A DNA stretch of 34,513 nt, taken from Candidatus Falkowiibacteriota bacterium. GTDB taxonomy: Bacteria; Patescibacteriota; Patescibacteriia; UBA11705; JABHMO01. The translations under genes and the position numbers were made by a program. The notes below the pieces were generated by a model. The model was not told the DNA's origin. It ran no database searches and saw only the letters and a program-made list of their open reading frames with translations. Shown here one piece after another: positions 9,201 through 16,435 of this stretch (within the stretch, counting starts at the first letter, position 1; each line of letters begins with the position of its first letter). Location of the stretch: assembly GCA_016214755.1 (NCBI GenBank), contig JACRNX010000011.1, positions 1 through 34,513 on the forward strand, given 5' to 3'.

Positions 9201-10492
9201 GTCGCGTGCGTACCGACCGTAAATCCGTTTGCGTCTAATGAAGTGATGCCTCCGGAAAAATTCGCTGTCGCACTACCGAAATAAGCCGTGGTATTACTAC
9301 CCATCATTTTTGTCCTAAAAACCGCCGCTTGGTCAGTAGCTTGGTCAGTATGTTTGATGATTACTAAATCCGGCTGAAAAGCAAGTCCAGTCACTGATTG
9401 CGCCACGCCGGTTCCCGCGTATGAACCAGTTGCTGACTGGAAAGTGCCGCTGGCTACCGGATCGCTCGCTCCGCCAAAAGCGACGTAATAATACGTTTTA
9501 TCGAGACTGGAATCACCGGCGCCGACAGTAAAGCCATTACTATCAAGTGAAGTTATTTTATTATTATAAATTTCTGAAGTATTTAAAAAAGTTGAATAAC
9601 TATTTGATTCAGTAACGTGGAAAGTCGTCCAACCAGCGGTAACCGCGCCTTGATTGATAATGGTATCCGGCTGAAAACCAACGCCCGTGATGCTTTGAGC
9701 CGCGCCGGTCCCTGTATAAGTACCAACGTTCATCGCGCCGGTCACGTTTTTAAAAGCGAAGAACCAATAAGTATTGGCATTGACATTTACTAATGTATTT
9801 GAGCCGACAGTAAAACCAGAAGTGTCCAAACTTTGAATGGCTGTTGTGTCAGTAATCGGCGCGCCGCCGCTTGCTTGCAGATATCGATTTGCCGCCAAAC
9901 TCGAACTTGACCAAACTCCAAGTGACGCGCCTGAGCGTTTAATCATGGCGAACGCCGGCTGGAAGCCAGTGGATATGCTTTTTGACGATAAGCCATCGCC
10001 CGTGTAACTGCCCACGCAAAAAGTGCCGGTGGCAGTGCAGTCCGAACCCTTAAACGCCGTCCAGACATATCTTACATCAACCGTATTTATATCTATCTCT
10101 GTCCCGACTGTAAAACCATTGCTGTCCAACGATTGAATCGCGTCCGAAGAAATATCCGCTTCAGCTTCGCCAAGTTTCGCTGTTGTTTCTCCTCCCATGA
10201 TATTGCTTTTCCACAAAATCCCGTCGTCTCCAAGATGGTTGTGTTCTTCCATCACTAAAAGTAAATCAGGCGAGAACCCCACGCCGGTAATCGCCAAATT
10301 ATCCGCGCCAGTGCCGACGTAATATCCGGTCTGCATCTGAAAAGTGGCGGCTTTTGCCGGCTCCATGAATGGCAGCCAATAAAAAATTCCCAGCGTCCAT
10401 GAAATTAAAATTAAAATCAATAATAGCCGGGAACTTTTTCTCGCTAAATAAGAAATCTTTCGCTCAAATTTCTTTATCTTCCGTTTGTTCAT
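3221..10492 (-). CDS. giant modular secreted/surface-anchored protein (2423 aa)
   Basis: N-terminal signal/TM; six ~90-aa SYTGTG..ITGVGFQPD..IK..SLDSNGFTVG repeats; Fn3-like domains; DGKDNDSDGYVDLLDPGC Ca-binding-like motif; Ig-like domains; (VEEPKP)n; C-terminal TMs with two carboxypeptidase-regulatory-like domains. Confidence 0.93.
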   Translation of the reverse strand: MNKRKIKKFERKISYLARKSSRLLLILILISWTLGIFYWLPFMEPAKAATFQMQTGYYVGTGADNLAITGVGFSPDLLLVMEEHNHLGDDGILWKSNIMGGETTAKLGEAEADISSDAIQSLDSNGFTVGTEIDINTVDVRYVWTAFKGSDCTATGTFCVGSYTGDGLSSKSISTGFQPAFAMIKRSGASLGVWSSSSLAANRYLQASGGAPITDTTAIQSLDTSGFTVGSNTLVNVNANTYWFFAFKNVTGAMNVGTYTGTGAAQSITGVGFQPDTIINQGAVTAGWTTFHVTESNSYSTFLNTSEIYNNKITSLDSNGFTVGAGDSSLDKTYYYVAFGGASDPVASGTFQSATGSYAGTGVAQSVTGLAFQPDLVIIKHTDQATDQAAVFRTKMMGSNTTAYFGSATANFSGGITSLDANGFTVGTHATVNTNADTYYWEAFGNAFDPYDASGAADFSVGAYMPPGTGLDSMNILRTGMTPNLVVIKANSIRSAVWRTSVETTDNAYYFNASADAANLIQTFNSDGFQLGTNDGVNGLQVMHYWFSFKTSSNFVVVSYTGTGVARDITGVGFQPDMLWIKRSTAVNGVLRTSTLTGNGNQYFSNVANGTGIVTALGSDGFSLGTDTTVNANTGTYRYAAWNFKTYNQSAFRAYTNADSTDVGAALAAQDTAYTMTADGQAVRLRTLLHVAGGNLYVSNQNFKLQFVGKGTGTCASPTGGTPAAYTDVDGTTALAYKNNATPADGANLTVNANDPTHGAHTVQAQTYEESNNFTNSTAAITAGQDGLWDFALYDNTAPNNTTYCLRAVLSSGAALGTYDQYMQISSLPNSVPVATTPASITQSTDDTGKITFSTAISDANSENTKLKIEYSDDGGTNWYDPDLVSATPSSGSVDLDDAQTYQIGSVNAIDTSAGSIALTIVWDTQSASNGNGTLNNTDQSDIKVRVTPNDSIADGTAQASANFEVDNSNPVASGSLTVSSRATDSITFTLGAAGSDTNINNYKIYYKQAASGVAETDTLHTTIATASYTAGNTTQIATLSANTQYVANIWTYDNYGNKANATELAAYTNAPQVTSAGAVNATDVSTYKARLSWAYASGTPTGLKIEQDTGCNGYDTTVYDNASTLQASPYTVSGLSPKVCYKFRFSSYNLGGNLNTTSSPETSQITMPPAQPTGLTAIAQTTTSITWDWSDVAQASDYKIYLSDNTLVGNVGSTTSQYTQQSLIINTQYSVYVRAEGSDEGIASTTTSAYTASGSGASIPVSLGHDASSQTTAAMKWTWASGGTQKDYYASTAAPADNSGWTTNAFWNQNGLSANTAVTLSVKARDNSLVETSAAQTTAYTAQNAPTAVSKSALSVNSLTIAATGTFSNLTSASSGLYFSNTSESTNSGWTQTNSWISSSLLANRQYTFQAKARNGDADETTTASANYFTAQNAPTGISKSALAADSITLTADGTLDNLTSSNSGLYFENTTTSSNSGWLQVNSWNSASLSANTQYGFRVKARNGDSIETTAATASYYTAQNTPTGVSAATTTSNYITVTASGTFSNLTTGNSGLYFENVTAATNSGWIQTNSWQSSGLTAGTPYSFRVKARNADGIETSFSTAGSLSTLSVSHDNQTPDTPVQPTAVIYQCSDGKDNDSDGYVDLLDPGCDSASDDSEYNLQYPAPILSEPKDGSLLNNNQPYIIGTTNEGAMAVKIFIDDVNAYQLLSQSDKSFVWKVSPALNDGAHVIYLVSGGAYSKKHTIVVDTAAPESPLINLIQVKSVASFGEKLKSSLAVQGEVKADAKYIMLYIDGAIYVDTIAVSANNWIYDFSAILIPGDHKISVKAIDLAGNMSATANEKAFNVALAPVEEPKPIEKPKPVEEPKPVEKPKPVEEPKPVEEPKPVEEPKPVEKPKPVEELKPVEEPKPIVFVPKKEIAPIEEIGVGTGEQTAVPISGEGAMTEIEVEKTKKEIELMISAIENKPEWEKTDEEKALELAYATEKIMQSAVMGKIINEAASILSGITGIDVEAATQQVKAAAEGVVKTTKQIKQATLDNRIVEKVNDTTKEPAMAVVTATSVATVATVGATGVSGASALTYLQFLFTQPFFLLARRKKFGWGIVYNAATKQPVDLAIVRVYDSKTRRIVGTRVTDKQGRYEFILNQGQYFIVVEKKELKFPSALLAGEKIDGRFEDLYFGGEIELSEKQAVNKAIPLDPHKMLKKAKAELMMYFVRRSQIVLTLVGPALAIISFAVSPSWWVAGVAAGQIAMYGIFKKLGLGEKPKSWGTVKDVERKSAIARSIVRVFDTKFNKLLDSQITDGKGRYAFLVGNEEYYMTAEKVGYYPKRTERYNLSAEKSGYLVDDFYLKPHHLGKGVEQAQAEEKPLTLRSDLSRAEEAEVAGAKRLVRPEEEKFMGELKEVNQNELHEDFYRVDTLTKEN
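4760..4939 (-). repeat. 18-bp tandem coding repeat, 10 units, VE(E/K)PKP
   Basis: VEEPKP IEKPKP VEEPKP VEKPKP VEEPKP VEEPKP VEEPKP VEKPKP VEELKP VEEPKP; exactly 180 bp. Confidence 0.95.
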
Positions 10493-10630
10493 TAAAAATT
10501 CACTTTTAACTCAAAACTTGACGCTTTTTCAGCGCTTCTCAACTGGATTTATTATAACATTTTTTGTTAAACTAAAAAAATCATTTTATCCCCAGTTTTG
10601 CCGCTTTTTCGTTAACCATGATACATTCGA

Positions 10631-10680
10631 CCCCGCATTTTGCGGGGCTCAGTATCAATCCTGAGCTTGTCGAAGGATTG
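10631..10680. repeat. nested palindromes: CCCCGCATTTTGCGGGG and CAATCCTGAGCTTGTCGAAGGATTG
   Basis: Perfect 7-bp CCCCGCA/TGCGGGG stem next to the CTTCGACAAGCTCAGG-type repeat, which overlaps the lgt 3' end. Confidence 0.75.
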
Positions 10681-11473
10681 ATTTTAACAGCCAACCGGAC
10701 GCGGCGATGATAATGGCAACGCTGAAAACCTGCGCCCAGCGAACACCAAAAATCAATGGGCTATAGTCAGTTCGTAAAAATTCCAAACCAAACCGAAGCA
10801 AAGAATAAAGGATAAGATAAATTGCGAAAATATTTCCCGCTGACCAAATACTCTTTTTAATTCGCCAGCGATGAATTAAAAGTAAAACCGCGAAAATCAG
10901 CAGATTGCCCAAACTTTCATATAAAAAAGTTGGGTGGAAAAATTCAAACGACGAGAATTTGGCTGGACGATTTACGAAATCAATCGGAATCCCCCAAGCC
11001 AGATTCGTTGGCAAACCGAAAATTTCTTGATTAAAATAATTGCCGACCCGGCCGACGAACTGCGCCGCGGCCAGTCCGGTTGCCGCTAAATCAAAAATCA
11101 ACCAAACGTTCTGCTTCTTTAAACGACAATAAAAAAAGACGACAAAAAAACCGCCAATCATTATGCCGTGAATCGCCAATCCTCCTTCCCAGATTTTGAC
11201 AACATCGAGCAAATTGTTTTTATAAAATTCCCAGGCATAGATGACGTAATAAATCCGCGCGCCGATCACCGCGCCGACGATAAAATATAAAAATAAATCA
11301 GAAAAAAATCTTTTCTCCAATTGATAATGCCTGGCCAATCGCAAAACAACGAAATAACCGAGCAAACCGCCGACCACCATTAAAAAACCATACCAATGAA
11401 TAGACGCTGGCCCAAACTTGAACAAAATCGGCGACGGATGAAATGAATGCAGAAGATCGAACATACAATTCAA
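10655..11473 (-). CDS. lgt: prolipoprotein diacylglyceryl transferase
   Basis: IHWYGFLMVVGGLLGYF, GGLAIHGIMIGG, FVGRVGNYFNQEIFGLPT, HPTFLYESLGNL. Confidence 0.95.
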   Translation of the reverse strand: MNCMFDLLHSFHPSPILFKFGPASIHWYGFLMVVGGLLGYFVVLRLARHYQLEKRFFSDLFLYFIVGAVIGARIYYVIYAWEFYKNNLLDVVKIWEGGLAIHGIMIGGFFVVFFYCRLKKQNVWLIFDLAATGLAAAQFVGRVGNYFNQEIFGLPTNLAWGIPIDFVNRPAKFSSFEFFHPTFLYESLGNLLIFAVLLLIHRWRIKKSIWSAGNIFAIYLILYSLLRFGLEFLRTDYSPLIFGVRWAQVFSVAIIIAASGWLLKSILRQAQD

Positions 11474-11498
11474 TTATATTATAGCACACAATCAATGT

Positions 11499-11571
11499 CA
11501 TTCTGAGGTGTCATCCTGAGGTGCGAGTCCCGCTTCTGGCGGAACGAGCCTCGAAGGATCAAAGGGCGACT
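11499..11571. repeat. STTCGA/CTGAGG-type intergenic palindromic repeat (GTCATTCTGAGGTG..CCTCGAAGGATC..GGGCGAC)
   Basis: Shares TCATCCTGAGG, GCCTCGAAGGATC and CGAGTCCCGC words with repeats at ~16060, 23520, 26139, 31665, 34413. Confidence 0.7.
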
Positions 11572-11628
11572 TCTAGTAGGGAACAAAAATTTTTTTATTC
11601 CCTACTCCTCGCGATTACATCCTTAATA

Positions 11629-11661
11629 CAAAAACAGGGACAAAATAATGTCCTGTCCCTG
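11629..11661 (-). terminator. intrinsic terminator (minus strand) for the YtxH-like gene
   Basis: Minus strand: CAGGGACAGGACATTATTTTGTCCCTGTTTTTG. Confidence 0.65.
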
Positions 11662-11708
11662 CTTATATGCTTAATTTTAATTTAACAATTTAACGCGTTT
11701 TTCCGGTT

Positions 11709-12053
11709 TTATTTCTTCGCTTTTTTCTTTTTCAGCTTTGGACCTTTTAATTCTTTCTGTACGTCGTTCCAGCGCTTAAGCAGTTCGTCTTTAATTTCAA
11801 ACCACGCTTCTTTGGACATTAAATCATCTTTGGAATATTTTTTAACGATATTTTCCACGATCGCCGCGTACTCTTTTTGCGAGAGCGAACTTATTTTCGA
11901 CGCTTCTTTAACTATTGTTTCGCTGACTTGTTTGGCGACTTTTTTGAATTTCTCGCGATTTTTTTTGCCAGTCGCTGGACTCAAAAATAAACCCAACGCC
12001 GAACCAATTAAAGCGCCCAAAGCCAGTGTGCCCAAAAATCGTTTTGTTTTCAT
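11709..12053 (-). CDS. YtxH-like (gas-vesicle-protein-like) small protein
   Basis: MKTKRFLGTLALGALIGSALGLFLSPATGKKNREKFKKVAKQVSETI: one N-terminal TM followed by SPATGKKNRE. Confidence 0.75.
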   Translation of the reverse strand: MKTKRFLGTLALGALIGSALGLFLSPATGKKNREKFKKVAKQVSETIVKEASKISSLSQKEYAAIVENIVKKYSKDDLMSKEAWFEIKDELLKRWNDVQKELKGPKLKKKKAKK

Positions 12054-12065
12054 AAATGATTCAAG

Positions 12066-12160
12066 ATTGTAATCCGTAATCCGTAACTCGTAATCCGTAA
12101 TCTGTAATTTTTAAGACAGCTTACCAGTTACAAGTTATGTGTTACAAATTACAATTATTT
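12066..12160. repeat. word repeat GTAATCCGTAATCCGTAACTCGTAATCC / GTTACAAGTTATGTGTTACAAATTACAA
   Basis: Iterated ~8-mers with loosely complementary arms, just upstream of the YtxH-like start. Confidence 0.65.
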
Positions 12161-12233
12161 TCTTAATTTCTTAATTTTTTAATTTCTTATTTTATTATAT
12201 CATCGTCAAACATTTTCTTCAACACAAATTTAA

Positions 12234-12256
12234 AGAGGAGCAAATGTTGCTCCTCT
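12234..12256. terminator. perfect hairpin AGAGGAGCAA-ATG-TTGCTCCTCT
   Basis: 10-bp perfect stem just 3' of the minus-strand ORF ending at 12264. Confidence 0.6.
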
Positions 12257-12263
12257 ATTTTGT

Positions 12264-13019
12264 TTACACCGGCCGGGCAAAGCCCAGCATCTCAAGCCCC
12301 AACAATTTTTCCTCGCCCGGCCGCTTCTCCGCGAAAACCAGAGAACCGTTCGGCGCCATCTTGAAGTGGGCGTACGAACAGCTCTTGATAAGCGGCCGGC
12401 CCAGCGCGAGCTGAAGAAGAACAATCGTCCAGATATTACTGAAGCCCACCTTTTCGACGCGGAACAGCTTGTCCGAGTCGCCCATCTGGACGTTCACCGC
12501 TTCTTCACGGCTCAAGAACACGTAGCCGGGCGCGTTGCGCGCGCCGACTGAACACAACCGGTTAATGAAGTCGTGTCCGTCTGACGGACTCATTTCCTGG
12601 ACGAAATTGCCCAGTGTCCGCAGCCACTGCTCCTTGTACGGAACGTCGAGCGATCGGAACAACTCGAGCAAAATCGCGAACGGGATGTCGGGCAGAAAAA
12701 GACAGACCCAACTGCCGTCCGCCAGATGCGCCGCTTGCTCTTCGGTCGCGGTAAACGCGACCTCGCCTTCTTCCTCCAAGCGGAAGAACTGGACAGATCT
12801 CTTGAAAAGAGCGTTGAACGCTGCTGTCACTTCTCGGCGGCTGACAAACAGTTCGCCGAAAATGTGCCTCGCGCGCTCTTCAGTCAAGGTAACCTTAGGA
12901 TGAATAGTCACCCTAGTCAGAACATTCTCATCAAGCGAGAAAGTCATATCCTTCTGTATCGCGAGTTCCCTACCCCACAGCACTTTGCTCACACGCACAT
13001 TTTCCAACATTGGTTCCAT
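12264..13019 (-). CDS. hypothetical protein (251 aa)
   Basis: Long ORF with strong SD (AAAGGAGGGATTCAATG) and own terminator; no family recognised. Confidence 0.8.
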   Translation of the reverse strand: MEPMLENVRVSKVLWGRELAIQKDMTFSLDENVLTRVTIHPKVTLTEERARHIFGELFVSRREVTAAFNALFKRSVQFFRLEEEGEVAFTATEEQAAHLADGSWVCLFLPDIPFAILLELFRSLDVPYKEQWLRTLGNFVQEMSPSDGHDFINRLCSVGARNAPGYVFLSREEAVNVQMGDSDKLFRVEKVGFSNIWTIVLLQLALGRPLIKSCSYAHFKMAPNGSLVFAEKRPGEEKLLGLEMLGFARPV

Positions 13020-13220
13020 TGAATCCCTCCTTTGCCTTGTTTTGACGGTAAATTTTCCTCTCCGCCAAACATTAGAATATACTACAAATTTAATTTTTTG
13101 TCAAATGTTCTTTTTTTTTACCAATTTTTTCATTAAATATCAATAAATTTCGACAATATATTAAACGCTGAAACAATAAACAATGTGACTATTGCGGAAA
13201 AAAAATAAACATGATATGAA

Positions 13221-13330
13221 TGATACAAGATGTACAGATTTGTACAGATATACAGATGGCGACGTTTTATAGATTACCCATAATTGAGACCTCATCTGTA
13301 AATCTGTATTAATCAGTAATCTTGTATTAC
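13221..13330. repeat. ATACAAGATGTACAGAT inverted-repeat element, copy B
   Basis: Right half CCTCATCTGTAAATCTGTATTAATCAGTAATCTTGTATTA identical to copy A; ends just before the rpmE ATG. Confidence 0.9.
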
Positions 13331-13612
13331 ATGAAAAAAGACATCCATCCGAAATACTATCCAAAGGCAAAAATTACTTGCGTTTGCGGCAATGAATTCA
13401 GCGTTGGTTCAACGGTGGAAAACATTAAAGTTGAACTTTGCCATCTCTGCCATCCTTTTTACACTGGCAAGCAAAAATTAGTTGACACGGCGCGGCGCGT
13501 TGAAAAATTCAGAGAAAAGCTGGCAAAAAAAGAAACCGCGGCCAAAACCCATAAAGGAAAGAAAGCGAAGAAGCAAGCCAAAGCCGCGAAGAAAACTGGA
13601 CCGGCGAAATAA
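13331..13612 (+). CDS. rpmE: 50S ribosomal protein bL31
   Basis: [60 protein letters not shown]; CxC/CxxC zinc-type bL31. Confidence 0.95.
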   Translation: MKKDIHPKYYPKAKITCVCGNEFSVGSTVENIKVELCHLCHPFYTGKQKLVDTARRVEKFREKLAKKETAAKTHKGKKAKKQAKAAKKTGPAK

Positions 13613-13618
13613 CTAATT

Positions 13619-13662
13619 TAAGCCGCCTGATTTTTAATAAATGCGAAAAGGGCGGTTTTTTG
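13619..13662 (+). terminator. intrinsic terminator after rpmE
   Basis: AAGCCGCC...GGGCGGTTTTTTG. Confidence 0.65.
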
Positions 13663-13671
13663 TTATGATAT

Positions 13672-13708
13672 AATACAAGATGTACAGATTTGTACAGATG
13701 TACAGATG
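13672..13708. repeat. ATACAAGATGTACAGAT element, copy C (left arm only)
   Basis: AATACAAGATGTACAGATTTGTACAGATGTACAGATGA identical to the left arm of copy A. Confidence 0.85.
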
Positions 13709-13746
13709 AGGGCAAATAAGATAAACAGGATAAACAAGATTATTAA

Positions 13747-13842
13747 ATAAAAATCCTAAATTCGAATGTCTAAATCCTAAATAAGCCCCAATTTTCCAAT
13801 TTAGAATTTCGATATTAGGATTTAGAATTTTTATAAATTTCC
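13747..13842. repeat. word hairpin AAATCCTAAATTCGAATGTCTAAATCCTAAAT / ATTTAGAATTTCGATATTAGGATTTAGAATTTTT
   Basis: Two complementary arms of iterated CCTAAAT words between rpmE and prfA. Confidence 0.75.
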
Positions 13843-13877
13843 AATTACGGATTACTGATTACGAATTCCAATAATAT

Positions 13878-14933
13878 ATGCAAGACAAAATTGACAAAAT
13901 TAAAAAACAATTCGAGGAGCTGGAAAAAAAGCTGCAAGATATTTCGATTTTAAACAAACCCGACGAATTAAAAAATTTTTCCAGCGAGCGGGCGGAAATA
14001 AAAGAAGTGATGGACATTATTAGCGAATACGAAAACGTGAAATCAAAAATTGAACAAGCGGAAGATGCGTTAAAAACAGAGAAAGACACCGGACTCATTG
14101 GGCTGGCGAAAGAGGAATTGACGGAGTTGGAACCGAAATTTCATAACTTGGAGCAGACATTAAAACAAGCTTTAGCGCCGAAGGACACAAATGATATAAA
14201 AAACGTAATCATGGAAATCCGCGCCGGCACTGGCGGCGATGAATCCGCGCTATTTAGCGCTGAACTTTTTCGAATGTACTCAAAATACGCGGAATCAAAA
14301 AAATGGAAAGTGTCCGTCATCTCCGCCAATCGAATTGGCCTCGGCGGATTCAAAGAAATTATTTTTGAAATCAACGGAAAAAACGTGTTTGGCGCGCTTA
14401 AATACGAACGCGGCACGCACCGCGTTCAGCGCGTTCCCGAGACGGAAAAAAACGGCCGCGTCCATACTTCCGCCGTTACTGTCGCTGTTCTACCACAAGC
14501 CGAAGAAGTTGACATTAAAATCGAAGCGAAAGATTTGCGGATTGACACGTTTTGCGCCGGCGGGCACGGCGGACAGAGCGTCAACACTACTTATTCGGCT
14601 GTTCGCATCACCCACTTGCCGACCGGACTGGTTGTTTCTTGTCAGGACGAAAGATCGCAGGTCCAAAACAAGGAGAAAGCAATGCGCGTTCTGCGTTCCC
14701 GATTGCTTGAATCAGAACAAGAAAAACAGCAAGCGAAAATCGGGGCAGAACGCAAAACGCAAATCGGCACTGGCGATCGCAGTGAAAAAATCCGTACTTA
14801 CAATTTTCCGCAGGACAGAATTACTGACCATCGCATCAAACAAAACTGGAGCAACATTAAAACAATACTTGATGGCGACCTGGACTCGATAATCAACGCA
14901 CTCAAAGAGGCAGAATTTAAATTGGTAAAATAA
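13878..14933 (+). CDS. prfA: peptide chain release factor 1
   Basis: [69 protein letters not shown]. Confidence 0.96.
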   Translation: MQDKIDKIKKQFEELEKKLQDISILNKPDELKNFSSERAEIKEVMDIISEYENVKSKIEQAEDALKTEKDTGLIGLAKEELTELEPKFHNLEQTLKQALAPKDTNDIKNVIMEIRAGTGGDESALFSAELFRMYSKYAESKKWKVSVISANRIGLGGFKEIIFEINGKNVFGALKYERGTHRVQRVPETEKNGRVHTSAVTVAVLPQAEEVDIKIEAKDLRIDTFCAGGHGGQSVNTTYSAVRITHLPTGLVVSCQDERSQVQNKEKAMRVLRSRLLESEQEKQQAKIGAERKTQIGTGDRSEKIRTYNFPQDRITDHRIKQNWSNIKTILDGDLDSIINALKEAEFKLVK

Positions 14934-14938
14934 AAGTT

Positions 14939-14964
14939 ACTGCCATACTACATAGTATGGCAGT
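14939..14964. repeat. perfect intergenic hairpin ACTGCCATACTA-CA-TAGTATGGCAGT
   Basis: 12-bp perfect stem, 2-nt loop, between prfA and prmC. Confidence 0.9.
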
Positions 14965-14972
14965 TAAATAAA

Positions 14973-15908
14973 ATGGCAAATAAACAACCCTTCGTCTCTT
15001 CGACAAACTCAGAACTCAGAGCAACAAAAACAATAAAACAGTTACTTAGAGAAGGAGCAAATCGGCTTTTAAAAAACAAAATAACTTCCGCCTATTTGGA
15101 CGCGGAAATTATTTTATATTCAACGCTGAACAAAACGAGAGAATGGCTGTACGCCAATTTGAACACAAAAATTGTTCAAGCGCTGGCAGACAAGTATTAT
15201 TCGCTAATTGGCAAACGTGCAAGACATATTCCCATCGCCTATATAACTAATCGCAAGGAATTTTTTGGCCTGGACTTTTATGTTGACAAAACCGTTCTAA
15301 TTCCAAGGCCAGAAACAGAACTTCTCGTGAAGCAAACCATTGCGGAAGCAAGGCGAGACAATTTTAGACAGGACGATTTTAAAACAAACATAACTATCGC
15401 CGACATCGGCACTGGTTCTGGCTGTATCGTTATTACGCTCGCGAAAAAACTGCCACAGGCAAAATTAATCGCCACCGACATTTCAAAAAAGGCGCTGGTG
15501 ATTGCGAAAAAAAACGCCAAGCGGCACGGCGTCTCGTCCAGAATTAACTTTTTTCGCGGCGATTTGCTCAAGCCCGTCCAAAACAAAATAATTGACATCA
15601 TCATCGCCAATCTTCCCTATCTCGACTCAAAAATGAACAACCTCCTCCGTTCGCCTGATTCGCAAAGTTTAAAATTTGAGCCGACAATCGCGTTAAAAGG
15701 CGGGATTGACGGACTCAATCTGTATCGCCGACTGCTCAAGCAAATCAGCGCTATGAAAGACAAACCAACATTGCTATTGTTCGAAATCGGCGCGGGACAG
15801 GCCGTTGAGATGAAAAAAATTATAAGAAAATTATTTAAAAAATCAACAATACAGATTATCAAAGATTTAGCTGGATTTGATCGCGTCATCAAAATAAAAA
15901 CGCATTAG
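14973..15908 (+). CDS. prmC: release factor glutamine N5-methyltransferase (PrmC/HemK)
   Basis: VLIPRPETELLV, IADIGTGSGCIVITLAK, IIIANLPYL (NPPY-like), downstream of prfA. Confidence 0.93.
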   Translation: MANKQPFVSSTNSELRATKTIKQLLREGANRLLKNKITSAYLDAEIILYSTLNKTREWLYANLNTKIVQALADKYYSLIGKRARHIPIAYITNRKEFFGLDFYVDKTVLIPRPETELLVKQTIAEARRDNFRQDDFKTNITIADIGTGSGCIVITLAKKLPQAKLIATDISKKALVIAKKNAKRHGVSSRINFFRGDLLKPVQNKIIDIIIANLPYLDSKMNNLLRSPDSQSLKFEPTIALKGGIDGLNLYRRLLKQISAMKDKPTLLLFEIGAGQAVEMKKIIRKLFKKSTIQIIKDLAGFDRVIKIKTH

Positions 15909-15924
15909 CTTTTCATTGAAAAAA

Positions 15925-15956
15925 ACGCGCCATTCGAAATTTTTCGAATGGCGCGT
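15925..15956. terminator. hairpin ACGCGCCATTCGAAA-TT-TTTCGAATGGCGCGT (terminator, best on minus strand)
   Basis: 15-bp perfect stem; minus strand followed by TTTTTTT; lies between convergent genes. Confidence 0.75.
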
Positions 15957-16059
15957 AATAAATAAGATGGAGGGACACTAGAGCTGCTTCGCCTTCCTCC
16001 TGGGCTCAACACTCTTCAGCTCTCTACGAAGCCGCTTCGTAAGCGAGCGAACGAGGGGC

Positions 16060-16215
16060 CGAGTACTAGGATCCTTCGAGGCTCGTCCCTCTTTCCGCGG
16101 GACTCGCACCTCAGGATGACACCTCAGGGTGACATCTTCTCTTCTTGTCATGCTGAGGCCTGTGCTGAGTTTATCGAAGCGCTCTCGAAGCATGACATTG
16201 TTCAGAATGACAAAT
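16060..16215. repeat. composite STTCGA/CTGAGG palindromic repeats
   Basis: GGATCCTTCGAGGCTCGTCCC..GGGACTCGCACCTCAGGATGAC and TGTCATGCTGAGG..TTTATCGAAGCGCTCTCGAAGCATGACA. Confidence 0.8.
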
Positions 16216-16237
16216 TGTCTTGCTTGTCTTGCTTGTT

Positions 16238-16423
16238 TTACTTGTTTTGACTGAACTCATTATCCCCTATTCTAAACTCAAACTGCGAAAAATCGATTTT
16301 CGGCGACTTGAAAAGGTTTCGGCCGAACAGCAAATTCCAGCCGTAAATTAAAAAACCGGCGCCGAAAATAATGGCGATTATCGCGATATAAATTTTTTCT
16401 TTCGACGACATACAACTAACCAC
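16238..16423 (-). CDS. small single-TM protein (~60 aa)
   Basis: MSSKEKIYIAIIAIIFGAGFLIYGWNLLFGRNLF; immediately downstream of the DUF3048-like gene on the same strand. Confidence 0.55.
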   Translation of the reverse strand: MVSCMSSKEKIYIAIIAIIFGAGFLIYGWNLLFGRNLFKSPKIDFSQFEFRIGDNEFSQNK

Positions 16424-16435
16424 TTATAAAACTAC

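Noticed and set aside
14239-14892. 217-aa plus-strand ORF overlapping prfA
   Set aside because: Out-of-frame overlap with a clear prfA; composition not protein-like.
15978-16193. 71-aa minus-strand ORF
   Set aside because: Lies largely in STTCGA/CTGAGG repeats (RFDKLSTGLSMTRR is the translated repeat).
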